This document shows, piece after piece, positions 5,477 through 11,501 of a stretch of DNA of 11,501 nt (its first letter is position 1; the number at the start of each line of letters is the position of its first letter). Source of the stretch: Planctomycetales bacterium (GTDB lineage: Bacteria; 4484-113; JAFGCY01); NCBI GenBank assembly GCA_024645305.1, contig JAHEFU010000082.1, positions 1 through 11,501 on the forward strand, in the 5' to 3' direction. A program made the position numbers and the translations under genes. The notes below the pieces were generated by a model that saw only the letters and a list, made by a program, of their open reading frames with translations, ran no database searches and was not told where the DNA came from.

Positions 5477-6064
5477 ATGACTGGCAAGTACCTGGGCCTG
5501 GCCCTGGCAATCCTGCTGGCGAGCCTGCTTACGGCCTGCAACAAGGCTGCCGAGGAGCGGGCCGGCACTGAAGATGAAGGCGTCGTGGCCCAGCTGCCGG
5601 AGGATGCCCCGCAGCAGCGCCGGACCACCGGTGGCAACCTGCCCCCGCCGGACAAGGTGGAGGAGGAGGTTTTGGTGGACCTCCACTTCAACAGCTTCAC
5701 CACCGGTGAAGCGAAGCTCAGCGACTTCAGCGGCAAGCCACTGGTTGTCAACCTGTGGGCCGTGTGGTGAGGCTCCTGCATTCAGGAGTTACCTGAATTC
5801 CTCGAAGTGCGGGCCGAGACCATGGATAGTGTGAACTGGCTGTTCCTCGCAGCGGATGAAATGGGGCAGATGCCGCCGCTGGATTTCGTGCACAAGCAGG
5901 GCTGGCCGGCGGAAGCTTTCGGCCTGGCCCGGGATGTCAAGGAATACAATCCCGGCCCGATCCCGGCTACGTTCTTCTACGACTCCAGCGGCCGGCTGGT
6001 GCGCAAGGTCATCGGCGCGATGAACCAGTCCGAGCTGCGGGAGCAGGTGCGGGAGCTGCGCTAG
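5477..6064 (+). CDS. Thioredoxin-like (TlpA/ResA-type) lipoprotein with UGSC active site; selenoprotein read through TGA at 5768-5770
   Basis: A predicted periplasm-facing thiol-disulfide oxidoreductase of 195 aa. The start at 5477 has a GGAGGG site (5463-5468); the signal peptide ends at lipobox LTAC with C21 lipidated. Residues 22-60 are a charged, proline-rich linker; 61-195 are thioredoxin-like. LSDFSGKPLVVNLWAVW (81-97) leads straight to TGA (codon 98), then GSC IQELPEF (99-108) where family members read WCGPC/WCxxC. The same frame continues with IPATFFYDSSGRLVRKVIG (162-180), whose P163 is the cis-proline facing the active site, and ends at TAG. Thus TGA replaces exactly the N-terminal nucleophilic Cys, giving U98-G-S-C101. 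Flanking homology on both sides, a SECIS-like hairpin and normal use of TGA as stop elsewhere support selenocysteine. The alternatives are a Cys-to-stop mutation or a sequencing error, leaving a 97-aa fragment. Confidence 0.8.
5780..5798 (+). promoter_or_regulatory. Candidate bacterial SECIS element
   Basis: ATTCAGG (5780-5786) and CCTGAAT (5792-5798) form a perfect 7-bp stem with the 5-nt loop AGTTA (5787-5791), with 16 nt between the UGA and the loop. Bacterial SECIS elements, which SelB recognises, typically have a short apical loop with a G among its first two bases and a UGA-to-loop distance of about 16-37 nt; both hold (loop G at 5788). An outer GAGG/CCTC pairing (5769-5772 with 5800-5803) could close the lower stem. 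The loop contains a TTA leucine codon, rare in these G+C-rich genes, as if sequence were constrained by RNA structure. Confidence 0.65.
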
Positions 6065-6067
6065 GCC

Positions 6068-6080
6068 GGCTGGTTCAGCC
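6068..6080. terminator. Small hairpin at a convergent gene junction
   Basis: GGCTG (6068-6072) and CAGCC (6076-6080) pair around GTT, in the 10-bp gap and extending into the end of kdsA (stop at 6077-6075 on the minus strand). It has no T-run and only 5 bp, so it would be at most a weak bidirectional stop. Confidence 0.25.
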
Positions 6081-6908
6081 CGCCCGCTTGGCCCAGTCAT
6101 CCAGTTCACGGACGCGGGTCAGGATGCGTTCCACATCAGACAGCCACAGCTGGTTCGGTCCGTCGCACATGGCCTCATCCGGGCAGGGATGGACTTCCCA
6201 GAAGAGCGTGCTGATCCCGAGGCTGACCGCCGCGTAGCTCAGGCCCTCCACGTATTCCCGCTCGCCGGATGAGCTGGTGCCGGCCCCGCCGGGCAGCTGC
6301 ACGCTGTGGGTGGCATCGAGGCAGACCGGGATGTTCTTCTTGCGGAAGTACAGCAGGCTGCGGAAGTCCACCACCAGGTTGTTGTAGCCGAAGCTGGCCC
6401 CGCGCTCCGTGACGATCACGCGCTCGCAGCCGCCCTCACCAAGTTTGCTGACAACGTTGTCCATGTCCCAGGGCGCCATGAACTGGCCCTTCTTCACATT
6501 GACAACCCGCCCGGTCCGCCCGGCGGCGACCAAGAGGTCGGTCTGGCGGCAGAGGAAGGCCGGCACCTGCAGGATGTCCACCACTTCGGCCACGGGTGCG
6601 GCCTGGGAGGCATCGTGGAAGTCCGTCACCACCGGTACGCCGATCGTGTCCTTGACGGACTGCAGCACCCTGAGGCCCTCCTCCATGCCGGGACCGCGGA
6701 AGCTCGTGATGCTGGAGCGGTTGGCCTTGTCGAAGCTGGCCTTGAAGACGTAGCCGATGTCCAGCGAGTCCGTCAGTTCCTTCATCTTCCCGGCCACCAG
6801 CTGGCACATGTCCGCGCTTTCGATGGCGCAGGGACCCGCCAGCAGCAGCAGGCGGTGGTCATTGCCGACCAGGCGGCCGTTGTCGAGCTTGAATGAGGCA
6901 TTTGCCAT
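6075..6908 (-). CDS. kdsA: 3-deoxy-D-manno-octulosonate 8-phosphate synthase (KDO-8-P synthase), metal-dependent type
   Basis: Condenses arabinose 5-phosphate with phosphoenolpyruvate to KDO-8-phosphate (EC 2.5.1.55), an early cytoplasmic step toward the LPS inner core. It is 277 aa, normal family length. Motifs: AGPCAIES (24-31), KASFDKANRSSITSFRGPG (56-74), QVPAFLCRQTDLL (114-126), KKGQFMAPWD (139-148), ERGASFGYNNLVVDFRSL (168-185), DATHSVQLPGG (198-208), EVHPCPDEA (238-246), DGPN (249-252). The metal site is complete: C27, H201, E238, D249, so this is the metallo class typified by Aquifex rather than the E. coli type with Asn at the Cys position. No Shine-Dalgarno sequence precedes the ATG; TACAAT (minus strand, 6920-6915) ends 6 nt before it, suggesting leaderless transcription. 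It converges on the selenoprotein gene with a 10-bp gap. Confidence 0.97.
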   Translation of the reverse strand: MANASFKLDNGRLVGNDHRLLLLAGPCAIESADMCQLVAGKMKELTDSLDIGYVFKASFDKANRSSITSFRGPGMEEGLRVLQSVKDTIGVPVVTDFHDASQAAPVAEVVDILQVPAFLCRQTDLLVAAGRTGRVVNVKKGQFMAPWDMDNVVSKLGEGGCERVIVTERGASFGYNNLVVDFRSLLYFRKKNIPVCLDATHSVQLPGGAGTSSSGEREYVEGLSYAAVSLGISTLFWEVHPCPDEAMCDGPNQLWLSDVERILTRVRELDDWAKRAG

Positions 6909-6914
6909 GCCCGA

Positions 6915-6920
6915 ATTGTA
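6915..6920 (-). promoter_or_regulatory. Putative -10 element for leaderless kdsA
   Basis: TACAAT on the minus strand (one mismatch to TATAAT) followed by TCGGGC and then the kdsA ATG. At usual -10 to start-site spacing, transcription would begin at or next to the start codon. A -35 match at ideal spacing is not evident. Confidence 0.35.
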
Positions 6921-6996
6921 GCGCGGGTGCGGTGTATCCTGTGCAATACATGTTGTTCACGTACGGTTTGTGGAACTCCAACCGCGGAGGGGAATC

Positions 6997-7542
6997 ATGC
7001 AATACATCGTCTGCAATGAATGCGGCTTCCTCAATGAGCCGATTGACAACAGCTGCAAGCGCTGCCAGTCATCGCTGCAGGGGATCGTCCCCCTGCTTGC
7101 CGAAGATGCAGCCGCAGCCGCCCGACAGTTCCGCCAGCAGCCAACAGGCGGTTCACACTTTGATGCTGCCGGTGCTGCCAGCTCGGCACTTTCCTATGTG
7201 ACGAGCAACCTCAAGCCACTGAGTGGGGAGTATCCCTATGCACTTCGCTACATCTCATGGATGCAGGCTTCGGCCTTGTGGTGCTACGTCATCAATCTGC
7301 TTGTGACTCTGGTTGTAGTGCTTGTGATAATCGGTGGTGGGATGGGCGTCCTGAAAGCGTCAGGCGGTGCAGGGAACAAGGTCCTGGTCATGGGCGGTTA
7401 TCTGCTGATCGCAGCATTGGCAGCAGTCTCTGGATTCTTCATCGCCCGCTTCAACTACATGCTGATGATGGCCCTGCCGGACTTCCTCACCTGCTTCCTG
7501 CGGATCGAAGCAAATACCCGGCCTGTCCACAGGACTGAATGA
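6997..7542 (+). CDS. Zinc-ribbon protein with two transmembrane helices, function unknown
   Basis: A 181-aa protein not assigned to a named family. The ATG at 6997 has a strong GGAGG (6986-6990) 6 nt upstream; the in-frame GTG at 6970 is rejected because it would bury that site and add nothing conserved. The N-terminus is a rubredoxin-like zinc ribbon: C6-x2-C9 and C20-x2-C23 with short spacing, as in many bacterial 'zinc ribbon' membrane proteins. Residues 32-88 are a soluble linker rich in Ala and Gln. Hydrophobic helices lie at about 92-118 and 129-151, with a glycine-rich turn between. The short C-terminus is cytoplasmic or periplasmic (RIEANTRPVHRTE tail). It is divergent from kdsA across 88 bp and probably monocistronic, since the next gene has its own promoter. 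Possible roles include sensing or membrane-protein assembly, but nothing in the sequence decides. Confidence 0.75.
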   Translation: MQYIVCNECGFLNEPIDNSCKRCQSSLQGIVPLLAEDAAAAARQFRQQPTGGSHFDAAGAASSALSYVTSNLKPLSGEYPYALRYISWMQASALWCYVINLLVTLVVVLVIIGGGMGVLKASGGAGNKVLVMGGYLLIAALAAVSGFFIARFNYMLMMALPDFLTCFLRIEANTRPVHRTE

Positions 7543-7558
7543 GACCCGGTTTAATTAC

Positions 7559-7572
7559 GTGAATCGATTCAC
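7559..7572. promoter_or_regulatory. 14-bp palindromic operator overlapping a -35 element
   Basis: GTGAATCGATTCAC is a perfect palindrome with a central CG, a layout common among LacI/GalR-family operators. It overlaps the -35 TTCACA (7568-7573) of the promoter for the downstream Rossmann-fold gene, the expected place for repression. The cognate regulator is not in the window. Confidence 0.5.
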
Positions 7573-7596
7573 AATTCGTGTTGCGGATGATATTCT
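7568..7596 (+). promoter_or_regulatory. Sigma70-type promoter for the Rossmann-fold gene
   Basis: TTCACA (7568-7573, one mismatch to TTGACA), a 17-bp spacer, and TATTCT (7591-7596) preceded by extended TGA (7588-7590). The predicted start is near 7603, leaving a leader of about 80 nt before the ATG at 7684. Confidence 0.6.
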
Positions 7597-7602
7597 CGAA
7601 TG

Positions 7603-7643
7603 GATCAGCAGCTGCCAGCATGGATGCGGGTTCGCTGCTGATC
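7603..7643 (+). promoter_or_regulatory. 5'-leader stem-loop ahead of the Rossmann-fold gene
   Basis: GATCAGCAGC (7603-7612) and GCTGCTGATC (7634-7643) form a perfect 10-bp stem with a 21-nt loop. The stem starts at the predicted transcription start, so it would lie at the extreme 5' end of the mRNA. No T-run follows, so it is not an intrinsic terminator of the upstream gene. An alternative is a second pair of DNA operator half-sites. Confidence 0.5.
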
Positions 7644-7683
7644 ACAGTTATGCTGGATCTGACATATCCACAGGGGTAACTGC

Positions 7684-9537
7684 ATGGACATCAATGACAA
7701 GAGCATCCTGATCCTGGGAGCCTACGGGCAGTGCGGCAGCGCTATTTCACGGCTGATCCTGCGTTCATTTTCGCCGAGCCGGATGGTGCTGTGCTCCATG
7801 CTCGAGGAGGAGGCCGACAGCTGCGTGACGGACTGCGTGCGCTGGCAGCAGCGCTGGCAGCCCGCGGCGCGCATCGAGTTCATCGCCGAGCATGGCAACA
7901 TGCTGCTGACGAGCGAGCTGGAGAAGCTGCGCCAGGCCGCGCGGGACAGCAGTGAGGACGAGAAGCGCTATGCCGACCAGTACGTGCGCTTCATCTTCCG
8001 CGACTACAACGAGTTTTCGGATGAGCAGCGGGCAGAGATGTTCATCAACCGCGTCTGCCAGGCTCACAGGCCGGACATCATCATTGACTGCGTGAACACC
8101 GCCACCGGCCTGGCCTACCAGGACATCTTCTCCCTGGCCAAGGGCTGGATCCATGACAACGACCACGGCGTGGAGGAGGCTGACAACGTCAGCGTGGCCC
8201 AGCGCCTGATGATGTCAACGGCCCTGCCGGCGCTGATCCGGCACATCGAGATCCTCAGTGACGGGATGCAGCAGGCCGGCACGGGGCTGTACCTCAAGAT
8301 CGGCACGACCGGCACCGGCGGCATGGGCCTGAACATTCCCTACACCCACAGTGAAAGCAAGCCCAGCCGCACACTGTTGTCAAAGAGTGCGGTGGCCGGG
8401 GCGGCCAGCATGATCTACATGCTGATGAACCGCACGCGCGGCAACCCGGTGATCAAGGAAATCAAACCGGCGGCCCTGATCGGCTGGAAGAGCATTGGCA
8501 AGGCCGAGATCCGCAAGCACGGCCAGCCCATCGCGATGTACGACTGCGAGCTGGAGAGCGGCCTGCCGCTGGATGGCCCGCCGGAAAGCTTCGCCCAGGC
8601 CCCGGCGCAGGCCACGGGGCGCAACCTTGAAAGTGTGTTCATTGACACCGGCGAGAACGGCGTATTCAGCGCCGGGGAGTTCGCCGCCATCACGAGCATC
8701 GAGCAGATGGAGCTGGTGACCCCTGAGGACGTGGCCCGCGCTGCCATCGAGGAGATCCTCGGTGAGAGCACCGGGCACGACGTTGTCAGCGGGCTGTCCA
8801 GTGTGGTGCAGGACTCCAGCTATCGCGGCGGCGTGATGCGCAACATGGCGCTGGAGCAGCTGGAGCGCCTGGAGCGCGAGAGCGGCGAGGAGAGTGTGGC
8901 CTTCGAGCTGCTCGGACCGCCGCGGCTGTCCAAGCTGCTGTGGGAAGGCAGCCTGCTGAAGACCCATGCCGGGCTCGGGGAGCTGCTGTTCCGCGTGCTC
9001 AAGCCGGGACCGGCCGGCCGCGCCGAGCGGCTGGAACTGTTTGACAAGCTCTACAACGCCGCCAACCTGCTGGAGCGTGTCGTCAGCGGCGTGCAGGGGG
9101 ACAAGCGGGCGCGTTCGCGGATCCTCTCCATCGGGATCCCGATCGCCACCCCGGATGGCCGCCTGCTGTTCGGGCCGATCGTGGCCCTGATGCGGGCCTA
9201 CCCCGGCCGCAGCATCGGCGAGCTGCTGGCGGATCCCGCCGGCCGGCAGAGCTTCATTGACAACGGCTGCGTGGAACTGACGGAGCGCAACCTGTTGCAC
9301 TGGAAGAAGCGCATCGCCGGGGCCCTGACGCACCACCTCGTCGCCAGCGAGGGCGGGATGGGCGGCAAGGGCAGCGTCTATGACTACCGCAACCTGTTCA
9401 TCGTGCATGAGCAGGCCGGCAGCGTGGAGCTGCACGTCGGCGAGCTCGTGGGCTGGATGTTCACGATCGAGGAGCACGGCAGCCGCCGCCGGCATATCTT
9501 CAGCCCCGAGGAGGGCCTGGACTTCAACGTGGACTGA
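7684..9537 (+). CDS. Large NAD(P)-binding Rossmann-fold protein, SDR-like, function unknown
   Basis: 617 aa. The ATG at 7684 follows an AGGGG site (7672-7676). The N-terminus SILILGAYGQCGSAISRLIL (7-26) is a beta-alpha-beta dinucleotide fold with GxxGxxG (G12, G15, G18). RPDIIIDCVNTATG (129-142) resembles the SDR strand-4 region, and TGLYLKIGTTGTGGMGLNIP (200-219) the strand carrying the catalytic Ser/Thr. SKSAVAGAASMIYMLMN (233-249) recalls the SDR YxxxK helix, but the position four residues before K234 is Thr rather than Tyr, so classical SDR catalysis is doubtful; Y220 is the nearest tyrosine. Residues from about 300 to 617 match nothing I recognise and contain no membrane segment or export signal. 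I expect a cytosolic dinucleotide-dependent enzyme with an unknown substrate. It is probably a single-gene unit under a palindromic operator. The coding region is very G+C-rich, like its neighbours. Confidence 0.8.
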   Translation: MDINDKSILILGAYGQCGSAISRLILRSFSPSRMVLCSMLEEEADSCVTDCVRWQQRWQPAARIEFIAEHGNMLLTSELEKLRQAARDSSEDEKRYADQYVRFIFRDYNEFSDEQRAEMFINRVCQAHRPDIIIDCVNTATGLAYQDIFSLAKGWIHDNDHGVEEADNVSVAQRLMMSTALPALIRHIEILSDGMQQAGTGLYLKIGTTGTGGMGLNIPYTHSESKPSRTLLSKSAVAGAASMIYMLMNRTRGNPVIKEIKPAALIGWKSIGKAEIRKHGQPIAMYDCELESGLPLDGPPESFAQAPAQATGRNLESVFIDTGENGVFSAGEFAAITSIEQMELVTPEDVARAAIEEILGESTGHDVVSGLSSVVQDSSYRGGVMRNMALEQLERLERESGEESVAFELLGPPRLSKLLWEGSLLKTHAGLGELLFRVLKPGPAGRAERLELFDKLYNAANLLERVVSGVQGDKRARSRILSIGIPIATPDGRLLFGPIVALMRAYPGRSIGELLADPAGRQSFIDNGCVELTERNLLHWKKRIAGALTHHLVASEGGMGGKGSVYDYRNLFIVHEQAGSVELHVGELVGWMFTIEEHGSRRRHIFSPEEGLDFNVD

Positions 9538-9542
9538 GGCGT

Positions 9543-9572
9543 TTGGCCGCTATCGATGCTGCGTGCTACATT
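9543..9572 (+). promoter_or_regulatory. Promoter for the PKD/FN3 lipoprotein gene
   Basis: TTGGCC (9543-9548), an 18-bp spacer, and TACATT (9567-9572) with an extended TGC (9564-9566). It starts only 6 bp after the preceding stop codon. The predicted start is near 9579, about 36 nt before the ATG at 9615. An inverted repeat AGGCTC/GAGCCT (9573-9578, 9606-9611) brackets the leader. Confidence 0.5.
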
Positions 9573-9614
9573 AGGCTCTTAATGAGAATGGGTCTTAGGA
9601 CCAGGGAGCCTGAC

Positions 9615-11501
9615 ATGATTCATCCGTATACACGCGCCCGGCTTGGGGCGCTGCTGATCCTGGGCATGCTGCTCGCAGCCTGCGGAACTGGCGGCCAGGT
9701 GGAGAACCTGGCAGCGCCCGGGCCGGAGTTGCAGCTGCCGGCCAATCTGCCCGCAGACGGGATCCAGCCCTGGGAACGGGGCCGCGAGGCTTTTGCGCTG
9801 GATGCCTCCTCTGAATTCACGGCAGGTACCGAACGATTCCTCGAAGGGGGTAGCGTTGTCGATGCCGGCAGTGCCAGCCGACTCGGTGATAACAGCGGGG
9901 CCGGTGACGCTGTGAGCTATGCGCTGTACCGCCTGCCCATGGGCGGATTCCAGCCGGGAGCGCTGGCCTGTGATGTCAATATCCTGCCGGACTCCAGCGG
10001 TGCTCCGAGCGAATACTACGTCGGGCTGAGCAATTATGCCAGCGGACGCTGGGAATGGCACGGCCCCTACAGCGAACACCACGTGCGCCTGGTGCGCAGT
10101 GACACCTCCGGAGCGGATGTGTTTGCTGCCGGGGACTATACATCTGAATTTGACAACCTGTTCGTGGGCATCCTCGTCAGCGGGGACAGCAGCGTCGATG
10201 TGCTGGGACTGAGCACTGACAGCCTGAGCGGTGCGGATGGCACCGCTCCGGCCACGCCAACCGGCCTGACGGGCACGGCAGTCGCAGGCGGCATGGCCCT
10301 CAGCTGGGACCCGGTGGCGGCCCCCGACCTGGCCGGATACCGGATCCATTACTCAGCCAGCAGCTTCATCTCCCCCAACGCAGCAGGAGTCAGGCATGAG
10401 CGCTTCGTGGAGGGCAACACGCGCCATGTGCTCAGTGGACTCAGCGGTCTGAGCTTCGTCCGGATTACTGCAGTTGACAACAATGGCAATGAAAGCGCGC
10501 CGTCCGATCTCATATCCGCCGTGCCGCTGCCCGGGACGGCTCCGGCGATCAGCGTGCAGGTCAGCAGCAATGATGTCCCCCGCAATGCCATTGCCACTCT
10601 CACGGTGTCAGGCGAAACTACAGACCTGCTGTTCGACTACGACCTTGATGGTGACGGGGCATTTGAGCTGACCGGCGAAACCAGTACGGTGCAGAGTCTG
10701 CCGACATTGAGCACCGGCCTGATCCGTCCTGCGGTGATCTCAAGTGACAGCGGAGGAGACCGCATGGCACTCGGTGGTGTCAGCCTGCTTGTGACTTCCA
10801 ACAGCCGCCCGGTTGCCAGCGCCAGTGTTTCCGTTTCAAGCGGCCCCGCGCCCCTTGACGTGGACTTTGACGGCACTGAAAGCACGGATTTCGACGGTAC
10901 GATTGTCGGTGGCGGCTGGGACTTTGACGGCGACGGCATCTATGACGCATATGCTGAATCGACGACGGATCAGCTCATCGCCAGCCACCAGTACACCGCG
11001 CCAGGCTTCTACAATGCCCGCCTCAGGGTGATTGACGACCAGGGAGCCTGGGACGTGGACACCGTCGGAATCTTCGTGGACGGCGGCAATACACAGGACC
11101 TGGCACCGGTGGCGAACCTCACGCTGAGTCCCGCATTCGTGATCATGGGCATTGACGACAGCCCGGTTGACATCCTTCTTGATGCTTCATCCAGCTTCGA
11201 CCCTGAGTCTGGTGTACTGGAGTATGCCTGGGATGTCGACGGCAACGGTTCTTATGCTTCTTTCGGCACTGAGGACACAGCCACCTACTCATCATTTACG
11301 CAGGGCCTGCAGAGCGCAGGCGTCCGTGTCCGTGACGAGGCAGGCAACATCAGCCAGGCGACCGTCACATATCCGGTCTATCAGTTCAACAGCCAGCGGA
11401 TAATGCAGAATGTGGAGATAGACAATGAAACTGCCATCACTTCCATTACCAGCCCCTTGGGCAGCACGCGAATCGGCATTGCCTACTATGATTCCGCAGA
11501 T
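9615..11501 (+). CDS. Secreted lipoprotein with FN3 and PKD domains (3' partial)
   Basis: The frame is open to the window end: 629 codons without a stop. The ATG at 9615 has CAGGGA (9602-9607) upstream. The signal peptide has lipobox LAAC with C23 lipidated, so it is a surface or periplasmic lipoprotein. Residues 24-210 are a beta-rich region without a recognised family. Residues 213-305 are an FN3 domain (PTGLTGTAVAGGMALSWDP start, AGYRIHYS, RITAVDNNGNESAPSD). Residues 306-395 are probably a degenerate PKD-like domain with the acidic DLDGDG (343-348), a likely calcium loop. Residues 396-489 are a PKD domain (WDFDGDG, Y-x-A-x-G pattern) and 497-587 a second PKD domain (DASSSFDPESG, WDVDGNG). 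The tail (IGIAYYDSAD) looks like the start of a propeller-type repeat region. Such modules mediate adhesion or polysaccharide and protein binding. The specific partner is unknown and the full length cannot be judged. Confidence 0.88.
   Translation, partial: MIHPYTRARLGALLILGMLLAACGTGGQVENLAAPGPELQLPANLPADGIQPWERGREAFALDASSEFTAGTERFLEGGSVVDAGSASRLGDNSGAGDAVSYALYRLPMGGFQPGALACDVNILPDSSGAPSEYYVGLSNYASGRWEWHGPYSEHHVRLVRSDTSGADVFAAGDYTSEFDNLFVGILVSGDSSVDVLGLSTDSLSGADGTAPATPTGLTGTAVAGGMALSWDPVAAPDLAGYRIHYSASSFISPNAAGVRHERFVEGNTRHVLSGLSGLSFVRITAVDNNGNESAPSDLISAVPLPGTAPAISVQVSSNDVPRNAIATLTVSGETTDLLFDYDLDGDGAFELTGETSTVQSLPTLSTGLIRPAVISSDSGGDRMALGGVSLLVTSNSRPVASASVSVSSGPAPLDVDFDGTESTDFDGTIVGGGWDFDGDGIYDAYAESTTDQLIASHQYTAPGFYNARLRVIDDQGAWDVDTVGIFVDGGNTQDLAPVANLTLSPAFVIMGIDDSPVDILLDASSSFDPESGVLEYAWDVDGNGSYASFGTEDTATYSSFTQGLQSAGVRVRDEAGNISQATVTYPVYQFNSQRIMQNVEIDNETAITSITSPLGSTRIGIAYYDSAD

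Noticed and set aside
5429..5770. Stand-alone 113-aa ORF ending at the TGA as a complete gene
   Set aside because: It stops one codon inside the thioredoxin active site, and homology continues in frame beyond the TGA. The ribosome binding site also favours the ATG at 5477.
5768..5770. General reassignment of UGA to a sense codon
   Set aside because: mnmG, the 3D-domain gene, the ThiF-like gene, the zinc-ribbon gene, the Rossmann-fold gene and kdsA all end at TGA where their homology ends, so only this codon looks recoded.
5807..6064. Independent gene starting at GTG 5807
   Set aside because: It lacks a ribosome binding site and consists of the second half of a thioredoxin fold; it is the downstream part of the selenoprotein.
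7664..7672. Second DnaA box (ATATCCACA)
   Set aside because: It has one mismatch, is isolated in the leader of the Rossmann-fold gene, and is likely fortuitous.
9577..9600. Fur-box-like sequence (TTAATGAGAATGGG) ahead of the PKD lipoprotein
   Set aside because: Only one half resembles the Fur consensus, with no symmetric partner and no iron-related gene.

Overview
The window reads as a G+C-rich chromosomal segment of a diderm (Gram-negative-type) bacterium. The evidence for an outer membrane is a KDO-8-phosphate synthase (LPS core synthesis) and three lipobox-bearing lipoproteins. The phylum cannot be fixed from sequence alone. One gene combines a DUF348-G5-3D architecture, best known from Gram-positive YabE/Rpf proteins, with this diderm setting, and the long PKD/FN3 lipoprotein is of a type common in poorly cultured environmental lineages. 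UGA is the normal stop of several genes here (mnmG, the 3D-domain gene, the ThiF-like gene), so the genetic code is standard.

Layout: (1) 1-2080, the 3' part of mnmG (tRNA wobble-uridine modification), with its N-terminus outside the window. (2) 2081-2304, a strikingly AT-rich gap with one perfect DnaA box and a good promoter for the next gene. (3) 2305-3174, a secreted peptidoglycan-active 3D-domain protein. (4) 3175-3674, a gene-free tract packed with small palindromes, a diverged inverted pair of REP-like elements, a 17-bp direct repeat and two C-rich minisatellites. (5) 3675-3944 (minus), a small YeaQ/GlsB-type membrane protein, divergent by 23 bp from a ThiF/MoeB-family adenylyltransferase at 3968-4987. 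(6) 5027-6064, a BON-domain lipoprotein followed by a thioredoxin-like lipoprotein. (7) 6075-6908 (minus), kdsA. (8) 6997-7542, a zinc-ribbon two-TM protein. (9) 7684-9537, a 617-aa Rossmann-fold protein of unknown role behind a promoter with a palindromic operator. (10) 9615-window end, the start of a PKD/FN3 lipoprotein.

The most notable item is the thioredoxin-like lipoprotein. Its reading frame contains an in-frame TGA at 5768-5770, exactly where the first cysteine of the WCxxC active site should be (WAVW-TGA-G-S-C). Homology continues in the same frame to a TAG at 6062. Directly downstream lies a 7-bp stem with a 5-nt loop whose second base is G, with 16 nt between the UGA and the loop, as expected for a bacterial SECIS element. 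I read it as a selenoprotein (UGSC redox motif) that an automatic gene caller would split in two. No selA/B/C/D gene is visible in this window.

Most genes look like separate transcription units with housekeeping or envelope roles. The ThiF-like, BON and selenoprotein genes run in the same direction with short gaps and could be co-transcribed, but nothing shows that they share a pathway.
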